NCBI RefSeq assembly: GCF_021602345.1
Contig: NZ_BQID01000026.1
Span: 1 to 40,165 of the forward strand
Source of the DNA: Pseudomonas pharyngis
GTDB taxonomy: Bacteria; Pseudomonadota; Gammaproteobacteria; Pseudomonadales; Pseudomonadaceae
DNA: 40,165 nucleotides
Direction of reading: 5' to 3'
Shown here: positions 18,703 to 26,773 of the stretch, piece after piece
How positions within the stretch are numbered: position 1 is the stretch's first letter
Layout of the letters: each line of letters begins with the position of its first letter
Notes under the pieces: generated by a model
What the model was told of the DNA's origin: nothing
The model's input: the letters and a program-made list of their open reading frames with translations, nothing else
The model's database searches: none
Made by a program: the position numbers and the translations under genes

Positions 18703-20880
18703 ATGTCACTGCATCCGCAGTTTCTATTTGATCAAGGCCTCAAGGACATCGACCACGGCGGCTTTTTCGCCGTGACCGATGCCAGTGGCGAGGTGGCGAT
18801 TTCCAGCGACAAGCAGTTGCAGGATCAGGTCGCCGCGACGCTTTATCAGGCCGAGCACGGCGACGATGTCGAACTGCGTTTTGCCCATGACGGGCTGATG
18901 CGTTTGCATGATGCGTCGAATGGCGGTTTTCACGAACTGGCCGACCGTTACTGGACGCCGCACGGCTCCGGGCGCTGCCGCACGCTGGCATTGCAACTGG
19001 ACGCACTGGCGGCATTGATTGCCTATCAGCGCCGGGTGCCGCAGGACGCGGCGAACAATGCCGCGATCCACGGCCTGCTGGAAAAGGTCGAAGCGCTCTA
19101 CGCCCGCTCCACCATCGCTGGTCTGTACAGCAGCGACTGGTCGACGCCGCTGGAGCTGGCGACCTCGATCGATCTCGACATCAGCGCCACGGCCTTGCTG
19201 GCGCGTATCGACAATCAGCCGTTGGGCCTCGGCTTGGTCGGGCACTTGCAGATTCATGCAGAAAACCTGATCGGCCGGGTGGCCGGCAGCGACAGCCAAT
19301 CCTGTGTCGATGTGGCGCTGACCCGTTGCGGCGTGCGTGCTCAGGTCAGCCTGGTGCTGGCGCGACTGGCCGATGCGCGCGACGACAATGCGTTGTCGAA
19401 TCTGGCCCGTTCGTTCCTGCTGCAAACCCTGGCGCTGTTCCGCGATCCGGCGTACGGCGGGTATTGGGATCGGGTCGGGATCAACGGCAAAGTGCGTTGC
19501 GACTGGCACACCTCGTACAAAAATCACGAGTCGCCATTCCCGATCAAGACTGCCTACGACGTGGCGTTGCTGTTGCAGGCGATTCAGGCCTTGCCGTCCG
19601 GCGCGAGCGAAGCGGATCGGGCTTCGGTGACGGCAGCGTTGCTGGAGTTCCATGACGCCCGCAATGGCGGTCTGTTCATGGGCAAGGGCTACTTCTGGTC
19701 GACCCCGGATGACCCGACCGTACCGTTCATTCGGCAGTTCTGGGCGCCGCCGCGTCAGCCGGGGATCTTCAGCATCGGCAACCTGACGTACCTGCCGCTG
19801 CACCTGAAAAGCCTGAAAACCCAGCTCGCCGCCGCCCACGCCTTGCAGTCCATCGCGCCGGCCGCTGCCGTCACTCATCATGACGATGCGGTGCTGGTAA
19901 ACCGTGAGCTGCAAGTGATCGATGGCGGTGGTGATGTGCAGCGCATTCACCCGAATGGCGTGCCGACCATCAAGGTCGATCTGCAGCGTTATCTGGCGTG
20001 GCTGGCCAAGGCCCGGGCGTCGAATGAAACGCCCTACGGGCTGACCGCCGAAACCGCGCCGCTGGGTTTCCGTGCCGACAAGACCTGGCAGGTTTTTTCC
20101 GGGCTGCATGTGATTTCGGACTTGCACGCCCTGGGCCTGCAAATCGAAAACAAGGCCAGCCTGATCGATTGCATCAGGGCCTCGCAAAACACCGACGGCG
20201 GATTCGCCGAGCAGCCGGGGCATCTGAGCGATGTGTTCGCGACCTACTGCGCGGTGTTGTCGCTGCGAGTGCTGGGCGCGTTGCCGAACGATATCGGCGG
20301 TTGCGTGCGTTACCTGCAAGCGTGCCAAAACCCCGATGGCGGGTTCGGCGATGTGCCGGGTTTCGGCTCCGATATTTGGCACACCAACCTGGCGGTGCTG
20401 TCGCTGCACGCCCTTGAAGCCAAGGCGCCGGACGAGCAGGGCGTGATGGCGTTTGCCTTGCGCTGCCGCTCGGTCGATGGCGGGTTCGCAAACAAGCCGG
20501 GTTATCCGCCGGACGCGTTTTCGGTGTACCGCGTGGTGTCGACGCTGTTCATTCTCAACCGACGCATCGTTGATGCGGAACAGACCGTCGCCTGGCTTCA
20601 GAGCCTGCAACTGTCCAACGGCTCGTTCCATTACCGGCCGGGCAAAGCGGTCAGCCTGGTGGGTACTTACATGGCCATCGCAGCAATGTATTTGCTCGAC
20701 GCGCAGCCGACGTATCTGCAGGAATCGAAAGACTGGATCGCTGCCCATCAGAAGCAGGACGGTGGATTCGGCCCGCTCAACGCGACCTCGGCGACCACCG
20801 ACGAAAGCTTCGTCTGCATCCAGACGCTGCTGATTCTCGAGCAAGGGCTGTCGCAATACTGGGTCGCGTTGTTGAACTGA
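18703..20880 (+). CDS. Double alpha/alpha-toroid protein (AGE-like plus prenyltransferase-type repeats)
   Basis: I cannot assign a function to this 725-residue protein. The N-terminal half (about 1-385) looks like an (alpha/alpha)6 barrel of the N-acylglucosamine 2-epimerase/glycosidase type, with repeated small-Gly motifs (DHGGFFAV, NGGFHEL, YGGYWDR, NGGLFMGKGYFWS). The C-terminal part has five repeats about 47 residues apart beginning at Q495, Q542, R590, Q636 and Q683 (QNTDGGF, QNPDGGF, RSVDGGF, QLSNGSF, QKQDGGF). These are typical of prenyltransferase-beta/terpene-cyclase barrels, but no DxDD acid motif is visible. The start is the ATG with GAGGG 7 bases upstream. There is no signal peptide. 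It sits between a glycosyltransferase and dTDP-sugar genes. Confidence 0.75.
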   Translation: MSLHPQFLFDQGLKDIDHGGFFAVTDASGEVAISSDKQLQDQVAATLYQAEHGDDVELRFAHDGLMRLHDASNGGFHELADRYWTPHGSGRCRTLALQLDALAALIAYQRRVPQDAANNAAIHGLLEKVEALYARSTIAGLYSSDWSTPLELATSIDLDISATALLARIDNQPLGLGLVGHLQIHAENLIGRVAGSDSQSCVDVALTRCGVRAQVSLVLARLADARDDNALSNLARSFLLQTLALFRDPAYGGYWDRVGINGKVRCDWHTSYKNHESPFPIKTAYDVALLLQAIQALPSGASEADRASVTAALLEFHDARNGGLFMGKGYFWSTPDDPTVPFIRQFWAPPRQPGIFSIGNLTYLPLHLKSLKTQLAAAHALQSIAPAAAVTHHDDAVLVNRELQVIDGGGDVQRIHPNGVPTIKVDLQRYLAWLAKARASNETPYGLTAETAPLGFRADKTWQVFSGLHVISDLHALGLQIENKASLIDCIRASQNTDGGFAEQPGHLSDVFATYCAVLSLRVLGALPNDIGGCVRYLQACQNPDGGFGDVPGFGSDIWHTNLAVLSLHALEAKAPDEQGVMAFALRCRSVDGGFANKPGYPPDAFSVYRVVSTLFILNRRIVDAEQTVAWLQSLQLSNGSFHYRPGKAVSLVGTYMAIAAMYLLDAQPTYLQESKDWIAAHQKQDGGFGPLNATSATTDESFVCIQTLLILEQGLSQYWVALLN

Positions 20881-20934
20881 TCCGCACACAGCATCGAAGG
20901 ACGTTCAATCATCATTTTGCCAGGGGAGGCGCTG

Positions 20935-22017
20935 ATGAAAATTTTAGTGACAGGGGGCGCGGGCTTCATTGGCTCGGCCGTGGTGCGGTTTCTGATCGAA
21001 GAGACCGAATGTGAAGTGATCAACGTCGACAAACTGACCTACGCCGGCAATCTCGAATCTCTGGCTGAGGTGTCCGATTCGCCGCGTTACCGTTTCTGCC
21101 AGGTCGACATCTGCGACAAGCCGGCGCTGGACGAACTGTTCGCACGGCTGCAACCGGATGCGGTGATGCATCTGGCCGCCGAGTCCCACGTGGACCGCTC
21201 GATAGATGGCCCGCAAGCCTTCATCGAAACCAACATCGTTGGCACCTACACGATGCTCGAAGCGGCGCGAGGTTACTGGAACCGACTGGACGCGGCGCGT
21301 CAGGCGGTGTTCCGTTTCCATCACATTTCCACCGATGAGGTGTATGGCGACCTGGAACCCGAAGATCCGGCGTTCACCGAGCGCACGCCGTATGCGCCAA
21401 GCTCGCCGTACTCGGCGACCAAGGCCGGTTCCGATCATCTGGTTCGCGCCTGGCATCGCACCTTTGGCTTGCCGGTGGTGATGAGCAACTGCTCGAACAA
21501 TTACGGGCCGTATCACTTCCCGGAAAAACTGATTCCTCACGTCATTCTCAATGCGCTGCAAGGCAAGCCGTTGCCGGTGTACGGCGATGGCGCGCAGATT
21601 CGCGACTGGCTGTTCGTCGAGGATCACGCCCGCGCCCTGTATGCGGTGGTCACTCGCGGTGAGGTCGGGCAGACCTACAACATCGGCGGCCACAACGAGA
21701 AGACCAACCTCGAAGTCGTGCAGACCCTGTGCGACCTGCTTGAGGCACGCGGTGCGGAGAAGCCGCCGGGCGTTGCGCACTTCCGCGACCTGATCACCTT
21801 CGTCAAGGATCGTCCGGGCCACGACAAACGCTATGCCGTCGATGCCGGAAAAATTCACGCGACGCTGGGTTGGACGCCGCAGGAAACCTTCGAAAGCGGC
21901 ATGCAGAAAACTGTCGACTGGTATCTGGATAACCGTGCCTGGTGGATGCGGGTGATGTCCGGCGCCTACGCGCTGGAGCGCCTCGGCGAGCAACGCGACG
22001 AAGCCCTCGTGGCCTGA
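20935..22017 (+). CDS. rmlB: dTDP-glucose 4,6-dehydratase
   Basis: RmlB (RfbB) turns dTDP-D-glucose into dTDP-4-keto-6-deoxy-D-glucose. The 360-residue SDR protein has the NAD-binding GGAGFIGS (7-14), the dehydration triad region [10 protein letters not shown] with T133-D134-E135, and the catalytic YSATK (Y159, K163). The ATG follows GGGGAGG by 6 bases. rmlA follows after 42 bases, but rmlC and rmlD, the usual partners for dTDP-rhamnose, are absent here. The enzyme therefore probably feeds a different deoxysugar or relies on rml genes elsewhere. Confidence 0.95.
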   Translation: MKILVTGGAGFIGSAVVRFLIEETECEVINVDKLTYAGNLESLAEVSDSPRYRFCQVDICDKPALDELFARLQPDAVMHLAAESHVDRSIDGPQAFIETNIVGTYTMLEAARGYWNRLDAARQAVFRFHHISTDEVYGDLEPEDPAFTERTPYAPSSPYSATKAGSDHLVRAWHRTFGLPVVMSNCSNNYGPYHFPEKLIPHVILNALQGKPLPVYGDGAQIRDWLFVEDHARALYAVVTRGEVGQTYNIGGHNEKTNLEVVQTLCDLLEARGAEKPPGVAHFRDLITFVKDRPGHDKRYAVDAGKIHATLGWTPQETFESGMQKTVDWYLDNRAWWMRVMSGAYALERLGEQRDEALVA

Positions 22018-22059
22018 ACATTCAGTCATTCAAATCTCACTGCTTGAAAGGAAAAAAGC

Positions 22060-22983
22060 ATGGCCAAGTACAAAGGAATTCTGCTGGCGGGCGGCGCCGG
22101 TTCTCGTCTGCACCCGATCACTTTGGGCGTCTCGAAACAGTCGCTGCCGGTGTATGACAAACCGATGATCTACTACCCGCTGTCGGTGCTGATGCTGGCG
22201 GAAATCCGCGAGATCCTGATCATCTCCACCCCGGAAGATCTGCCGGGCTTTCAGCGCATGCTCGGCGACGGCAGCCAGTTGGGCCTGAGCCTGAGCTACG
22301 CGGTGCAACCAAGCCCGGACGGCCTCGCCCAGGCGTTCATCATCGGTCGTGAGTTCGTCGGTGAAGACAACGTCTGCCTGGTGCTCGGCGACAACATTTT
22401 CTACGGCGCCGGTTTCGGTGAAACCCTGCTGCAAGCGGCGGCGCGTGATGACGGCGCGACGGTGTTCGGTTACTACGTGGCCGATCCCGAGCGCTTTGGC
22501 GTGGTGGAATTCGATGCTACCGGCAAGGCCCTGAGCATCTGCGAAAAACCGAGCGATCCAAAGTCCAACTACGCCGTCACCGGCCTGTATTTCTACGACA
22601 ACGAAGTGCTGCAGATTGCCGCCGACATCAAGCCGTCGCCGCGCGGCGAGCTGGAGATCACTGACGTCAACAACGTCTATCTGCAACGTGGCAAATTGAA
22701 CGTGTCGGTGATGGGGCGTGGCATGGCGTGGCTGGATACCGGCACCCACGATGCGTTGATGGAGGCCGGCAATTTCGTCCAGGCCATCGAGAAACGCCAG
22801 GGCCTGAAAATCGCCTGCCTCGAAGAGATCGCCTACCACAAGGGCTGGATCGACGACGCGCAGTTGCTGGTGCATGCGGGCAGCATGAGCAAGACCGGTT
22901 ACGGTCAGTATCTGGCGCGTTTGATCAATGATGATGTGGTGGTGGCGATGGATGCGCAGCGCCCGTTGAAAGGCGCTGCCTGA
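22060..22983 (+). CDS. rmlA: Glucose-1-phosphate thymidylyltransferase
   Basis: RmlA (RfbA) makes dTDP-glucose from dTTP and glucose-1-phosphate, the substrate of RmlB. The 307-residue protein has the nucleotidyltransferase signature GGAGSRLHP (11-19) with K26 in [19 protein letters not shown], plus the LGDNIFYG and [10 protein letters not shown] segments. The signature differs slightly from the usual GGSGTRL (Ser to Ala, Thr to Ser). GAAAGGAAAA lies ahead of the ATG. It ends 5 bases before the REP doublet, which probably marks the transcript end. Confidence 0.95.
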   Translation: MAKYKGILLAGGAGSRLHPITLGVSKQSLPVYDKPMIYYPLSVLMLAEIREILIISTPEDLPGFQRMLGDGSQLGLSLSYAVQPSPDGLAQAFIIGREFVGEDNVCLVLGDNIFYGAGFGETLLQAAARDDGATVFGYYVADPERFGVVEFDATGKALSICEKPSDPKSNYAVTGLYFYDNEVLQIAADIKPSPRGELEITDVNNVYLQRGKLNVSVMGRGMAWLDTGTHDALMEAGNFVQAIEKRQGLKIACLEEIAYHKGWIDDAQLLVHAGSMSKTGYGQYLARLINDDVVVAMDAQRPLKGAA

Positions 22984-22988
22984 TCAAA

Positions 22989-23078
22989 TGTGGGAGCGAG
23001 CCTGCTCGCGATGAGGGCTTAACATTCACTGAAAGTGTTGAATGTAAGTCAGCAATCGCGAGCAGGCTCGCTCCCACA
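22989..23078. repeat. Inverted pair of REP elements (REPIN)
   Basis: Two perfect 24-base inverted copies at 22989-23012 and 23055-23078 begin with TGTGGGAGCGAGCCTGCTCG, the well-known Pseudomonas REP sequence. Each copy contains its own short palindrome (CGAGCCTGCTCG). A further 7-bp inverted repeat (ACATTCA/TGAATGT) lies in the 42-base centre. The element lies between the convergent ends of rmlA and the luciferase-like gene and could act as a transcript-stabilising or terminating hairpin. REPINs are mobilised by RAYT transposases encoded elsewhere. Confidence 0.92.
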
Positions 23079-23081
23079 GGT

Positions 23082-24218
23082 TCAGTGGCCGGTCACGCTG
23101 TCGAGTTGGGCAGCTTTGACCGTGGCGCGTGGATCGGCCGACGGAGTTTGCAAACGGGCCAGGCGATTGGCGTGCGTCGGCGCTTCGGCCGCCAGCGGCG
23201 AACGGCGTTTGCGGGTTTCTTCACGCAGCACCGGCAACACTTCCTTGCCGAACATGTCGAGTTGTTCCAGCACGGTTTTCAGCGGAATGCCGCCATGGTC
23301 GAACAGGAACAGCTGGCGCTGGTAGTCGCCGAAGTACTCGCGGAAGGTCAGGGTCTTGTCGATGATTTCCTGAGGGCTGCCGACGGCCAGTGGGGTCATT
23401 TCCATGAACTCTTCGAGGGACGGGCCGTGGCCATACACCGGGGCGTTGTCGAAGTAGGGACGGAATTCCCGGCGTGCATCCTGCGAGTTGCGGCGCATGA
23501 AAATATGCCCGCCGAGACCGACGATCGCCTGCTCCGGCGTGCCGTGACCGTAATGGGCAAACCGCGCGCGGTAGAACTCGACCAGCGCCATGAAATGCTC
23601 ACGGGGCCAGAGGATGTGGCTGGCAAAAAAACCGTCGCCGTAATAAGCGGCCTGCTCGGCGATTTCCGGGGTGCGGATCGAGCCGTGCCAGACGAAGGGC
23701 GGCAGGTCATCGAGGGGCCTGGGGATCGAGGTGAAGTTTTTCAGCGGGGTGCGAAAGCGTCCGCTCCAGTTGAGGTCTTCTTCGCGCCAGAGCCGGTGCA
23801 GCAGGCGATAGTTCTCCATCGCCAGTGGCAGGCCGTCGGCGATGCTTTTGCCGAACCAGGGATAGACCGGTGCGGTGTTGCCCCGGCCGAGCATCAGGTC
23901 CATGCGGCCGCCGCAGAGGTTTTGCAGCAGCGAATATTCTTCGGCAAGGCGCACCGGATCGTTGGTGCTGATCAGGGTGGTGGACGTCGAGAGAATGATG
24001 CGTTGGGTCTTGGCTGCGATGTAGGCCAGCAGCGTGGTGGGAGAGGAGGTGATGAACGGAGGATTGTGGTGCTCGCCGGTGGCGAACACGTCCAGTCCGA
24101 TGTCTTCGGCTTTCTGCGCAATTTGCAGGGTGGCCTGGATGCGCTCGGATTCGCTGGGGGTACGGGCGTTGGTAGGGTCTTGTGTGACGTCGCCAACGGT
24201 GTAGATCCCGAATTGCAT
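23082..24218 (-). CDS. Luciferase-like FMN-dependent monooxygenase
   Basis: The 378-residue protein belongs to the bacterial luciferase-like TIM-barrel monooxygenases and resembles the CE1758 subgroup. It opens MQFGIYTVGDVTQDP, has FATGEHHNPPF (the conserved His region of the flavin site), STSTTLISTNDPVRLAEEYSLLQNLCGGRMDLMLGRG, and the C-terminal GSPQEIIDK. Such enzymes need reduced FMN from a separate reductase. AAGGAGG sits 5 bases upstream of the ATG. It diverges from the oxidoreductase gene at 24374, and a palindromic operator lies between them. It ends 3 bases from the REP doublet. The substrate is unknown. Confidence 0.88.
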   Translation of the reverse strand: MQFGIYTVGDVTQDPTNARTPSESERIQATLQIAQKAEDIGLDVFATGEHHNPPFITSSPTTLLAYIAAKTQRIILSTSTTLISTNDPVRLAEEYSLLQNLCGGRMDLMLGRGNTAPVYPWFGKSIADGLPLAMENYRLLHRLWREEDLNWSGRFRTPLKNFTSIPRPLDDLPPFVWHGSIRTPEIAEQAAYYGDGFFASHILWPREHFMALVEFYRARFAHYGHGTPEQAIVGLGGHIFMRRNSQDARREFRPYFDNAPVYGHGPSLEEFMEMTPLAVGSPQEIIDKTLTFREYFGDYQRQLFLFDHGGIPLKTVLEQLDMFGKEVLPVLREETRKRRSPLAAEAPTHANRLARLQTPSADPRATVKAAQLDSVTGH

Positions 24219-24286
24219 AAAGCCTCCTTGCCTTGGGTAAAGGTGTGTTTGAAACCCTCGCCGCGAAGAATGAATCGTCGCGGCAC

Positions 24287-24314
24287 TTGAAATGTACGCC
24301 TGTACACGTACAAT
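24287..24314 (+). promoter_or_regulatory. Operator 1 (GTACG-N8-CGTAC) in a sigma70-like promoter
   Basis: TGTACG-CCTGTACA-CGTACA (24293-24312) is an inverted repeat with an 8-base centre. It fills the spacer and overlaps the -10 of a promoter reading toward 24374: -35 TTGAAA (24287-24292), 16 bases, -10 TACAAT (24309-24314). It lies in the 155-base gap between two divergent genes. The same palindrome recurs at 25377-25396 and 34542-34559. A repressor site is the simplest reading. Confidence 0.7.
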
Positions 24315-24373
24315 CGCAATTCTGCATCATCGTCTGAACGGCTTTGAACACCTCATCGAGAGAGGAACGCGAC

Positions 24374-25249
24374 ATGGAACTGGGATTTATCGGTCTGGGC
24401 ACGATGGGCGCACCGATGGTGCTGAACCTGCTGAAAGCCGGGCATCGGGTCCGCGTGTGGAATCGTTCGACGGCACCGCTGGAGGCACTGGCCGCGGCCG
24501 GCGCCGAAGCTGTCGAGACACCGGCGCTGGCGGCCCAGGCCGAGGTGCTGATCTCGATGCTCGGCGATGACACGGCAATCCGCTCGGTGTTCTTCGACGC
24601 CAAGGCGCTGGACGGTCTGCGGGCCGGCAGCGTTCACGTCAACATGTCCACGGTGTCCGTGGCGCTGGCCAGGGAACTGGCGGCCGTGCATGAAGCACGC
24701 GGCGTCGGTTACGTGTCGGCACCGGTACTGGGGCGTGTCGATGTGGCGGCTGCCGGCAATCTGAACATTCTCGCCTCCGGGCCCGCCGAAACGCTGGCTC
24801 GGGTACAGCCGTTGTTCGATGTGCTGGGGCGCAAGACCTGGACGCTGGGCGACACGGCCGAGGTGGCCTGCGCTGCCAAACTGTCGGCCAACCTGATGAT
24901 CGCCTCGGCAATCGAATCCATGGTCGAAGCCTCGACCCTGGCCGGCGGCTACGGCATCCGTCGCGAGGCGTTCATCGAGATGATCACCTCGACCCTGTTT
25001 GCCGTGCCGGTCTATCAGGGCTACGGCAAGCTGATGGTCGATGAAACATTCGAGCCGGCCGGTTTCAAGTTGTCGCTGGGTCTCAAGGACGTACGCCTGG
25101 CGCTGGAAGCTGGTGAAGCGGCGCAGGTGCCGCTGCCGTTTGCCAGCGTGTTGAAGGACAACCTTCTGGACGGCATGGCCCATGGTCAGGCCGATCAGGA
25201 CTGGGCCTCGCTGTCGAAAGTCAGTGACCGGCGTGCCGGCGTGAAGTAA
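24374..25249 (+). CDS. NAD(P)-dependent beta-hydroxyacid dehydrogenase-family oxidoreductase
   Basis: The 291-residue protein is related to MmsB and GarR/GLYR enzymes. It has GLGTMGAPMVLNLLKAGH at the N-terminus, with WNRST after the second strand suggesting NADP preference. The catalytic lysine is kept in AKLSANLM (K169), so it is not an imine reductase of the Asp/Tyr type. The substrate loop reads SAPVLGRVDVAAAGNLNILASG instead of the canonical DAPVSGG, pointing to a substrate other than hydroxyisobutyrate. I chose the ATG at 24374 (MELGFIGLG), with AGAGAGAGG a short way upstream; ATG 24344 is less likely. It is expressed from operator 1 and followed by a terminator. Confidence 0.85.
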   Translation: MELGFIGLGTMGAPMVLNLLKAGHRVRVWNRSTAPLEALAAAGAEAVETPALAAQAEVLISMLGDDTAIRSVFFDAKALDGLRAGSVHVNMSTVSVALARELAAVHEARGVGYVSAPVLGRVDVAAAGNLNILASGPAETLARVQPLFDVLGRKTWTLGDTAEVACAAKLSANLMIASAIESMVEASTLAGGYGIRREAFIEMITSTLFAVPVYQGYGKLMVDETFEPAGFKLSLGLKDVRLALEAGEAAQVPLPFASVLKDNLLDGMAHGQADQDWASLSKVSDRRAGVK

Positions 25250-25264
25250 TCCAAAAGTTTCAAG

Positions 25265-25298
25265 CAACGTAACTTGTGCGCAAGTTACGTTGGCCTTT
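25265..25298 (+). terminator. Rho-independent terminator after the 24374 gene
   Basis: CAACGTAACTTG (25265-25276) pairs perfectly with CAAGTTACGTTG (25281-25292) around a TGCG loop, followed by GCC and four T. It starts 15 bases after the oxidoreductase stop. It separates this gene from the promoter of the flavin monooxygenase gene at 25481. Confidence 0.8.
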
Positions 25299-25368
25299 TG
25301 CGCCTTGCGTTATTGTCGGACAGTGATTGCTCTTTTATTGGGAAATGAAAGAAGTCTGATAATAGTGC

Positions 25369-25398
25369 TTGTAAAATGTACGACTGTAGACGTACATT
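25369..25398 (+). promoter_or_regulatory. Operator 2 (GTACG-N8-CGTAC) upstream of the flavin monooxygenase gene
   Basis: TGTACG-ACTGTAGA-CGTACA (25377-25396) differs from operator 1 at two bases out of 20. Flanking bases extend the arms to 10 bp (AAAATGTACG/CGTACATTTT, 25373-25400). It lies between a possible -35 TTGTAA (25369-25374) and -10 TACATT (25393-25398). The position about 85 bases upstream of the ATG, in an AT-rich leader, fits control of the 25481 gene. Confidence 0.7.
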
Positions 25399-25480
25399 TT
25401 TATCGGGGTTTAACAACAATAAAAAGTTCTGTCTGTTTTTTCGTCTGCTGATCGTAAATAAATAATAGCTAGGAGCCGTT

Positions 25481-26638
25481 ATGAAAAATCTAATGCAATG
25501 GAACAGCCTTCCCTCCGAATCCAATGAATGGCTCGAGAAGGTGCGTGCACTGAATCCGCTGATTATTCAGCACCGCGATTACAGCGAGCAGACCAATGCG
25601 ACGCACAAGGATGTGATGTCCCGATTCTTCAAGGAAGGTTTTGGCCGGACCTCGGTGTCCAAGGCGTTCGGCGGGTCCCAGGTCGATATCCAGACCACCT
25701 CGGCCCTGCTGCTGGAATTCGCCCGGTTTGACGCCTCGCTGTCCTGGCAGTTGGCAGTGCAAGTGGCGATGGGGCGCCTGTCGGACTACCTGCCGGAAGC
25801 CACTTCCGAAGCGATCTACAACCACTGCGACGGCTTCGTGATCGGCGCCATCCACTCCGGTGGCGAAGCGCTGCCGATGGGCGACGAGTACCTGCTGAGC
25901 GGCAAATGGGCGTTCGCCAGCGGCTCGGCCCACGCCGACTGGCTGGTCTGCACCGCGACCGTCAAAGGCACTGAAAACAACACTAATCCGGAAGTGCGGA
26001 TGTTCTTCGTGCCCGCCAGCCAGTGCACCATCCTGCCGACCTGGGACACCCTGGGCATGCGCGGCACCGGCAGCCATCACTTCCAGTGCTCCAACGTGAT
26101 CGTCCACAAGTCTTTCTCGCTGGATGTCGAAACCCTCAAGCAATCCCCCGAAGCGCGCAATTCCCGGGCCTATGCCACCGGTTACTACGAGTTCGGCACC
26201 CTGGCGGCGATGTCCACCGTGCTCGGCGTGGCCCGGGCTGCGGTCGATCACTTCCGCAATGACCGCGCCGTGAACACCGACCCGGGCCTGGAAGGGGTGA
26301 TCTTCGAGAAGACCGGTCGCGCCATCTCCTCGGTGCATACCGCACAACTGCTGCTGGAAGATGCGATCCATCAGGTGATCAACCGGGGTGAAACCATCGG
26401 CGAACCGGTCAGCGCCCGCGTCGGCCTGGCAGCCTCGGTGCTGACCGAGAACTCGGTCAATGCGGTCAACCAGATCTACTCGATGGCCGGTTCCAAAGCC
26501 GTCTACAAGTCGCACTTCCTGGAGCGTTGCTTCCGCGATATCCACACCGGTTCGAAGCACTTCACGTTGTCGCCTTTGAACTTGCACGGTATCGGCAAGT
26601 ATTACCTGGATAAAACCAACGTACTGGCCGCGGCGTAA
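25481..26638 (+). CDS. Acyl-CoA-dehydrogenase-fold flavin monooxygenase (group D type)
   Basis: The 385-residue protein has the acyl-CoA dehydrogenase fold: LLEFARFDASLSWQLAVQVAMG in the N-terminal helical part, LSGKWAFASGSAHADWLVCTA in the beta domain, and a C-terminal helical bundle. The C-terminus reads RCFRDIHTGSKHFTLSP. This resembles DszC/HpaB-like flavin monooxygenases, and the YEG catalytic-Glu region of true acyl-CoA dehydrogenases is missing. I therefore infer a two-component monooxygenase needing reduced flavin. The ATG at 25481 follows AGGAGC. It is preceded by operator 2, followed by a hairpin, and then by an efflux operon. The substrate is unknown; relatives hydroxylate amines, sulfur heterocycles or sugar nitrogens. 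Confidence 0.78.
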   Translation: MKNLMQWNSLPSESNEWLEKVRALNPLIIQHRDYSEQTNATHKDVMSRFFKEGFGRTSVSKAFGGSQVDIQTTSALLLEFARFDASLSWQLAVQVAMGRLSDYLPEATSEAIYNHCDGFVIGAIHSGGEALPMGDEYLLSGKWAFASGSAHADWLVCTATVKGTENNTNPEVRMFFVPASQCTILPTWDTLGMRGTGSHHFQCSNVIVHKSFSLDVETLKQSPEARNSRAYATGYYEFGTLAAMSTVLGVARAAVDHFRNDRAVNTDPGLEGVIFEKTGRAISSVHTAQLLLEDAIHQVINRGETIGEPVSARVGLAASVLTENSVNAVNQIYSMAGSKAVYKSHFLERCFRDIHTGSKHFTLSPLNLHGIGKYYLDKTNVLAAA

Positions 26639-26654
26639 CAGCGGATAAATAAAG

Positions 26655-26705
26655 CGGGCGCGTTTACAAGTGAAAGTTCACAGGGATCGATAACGCGCCC
26701 GTCTT
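26655..26705 (+). terminator. Hairpin between the monooxygenase gene and the efflux operon
   Basis: CGGGCGCGTT (26655-26664) pairs with AACGCGCCCG (26692-26701), followed by TCTTT. The long loop holds a smaller hairpin (GTGAA/TTCAC). It starts 17 bases after the stop of the upstream gene. The T tail is poor, so it may terminate only partly and allow read-through into the pump genes. Confidence 0.6.
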
Positions 26706-26773
26706 TAGTTGCACCTTTATTTTCTTAAAACTCAAACTTTTGTGCTCGCAGCAAAGAGTCAAGGGAGTGCCAC

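Noticed and set aside
18724-20889. 721-codon minus-strand frame opposite the double-toroid gene
   Set aside because: Antisense shadow; the plus strand shows regular repeat motifs and a good ribosome binding site.
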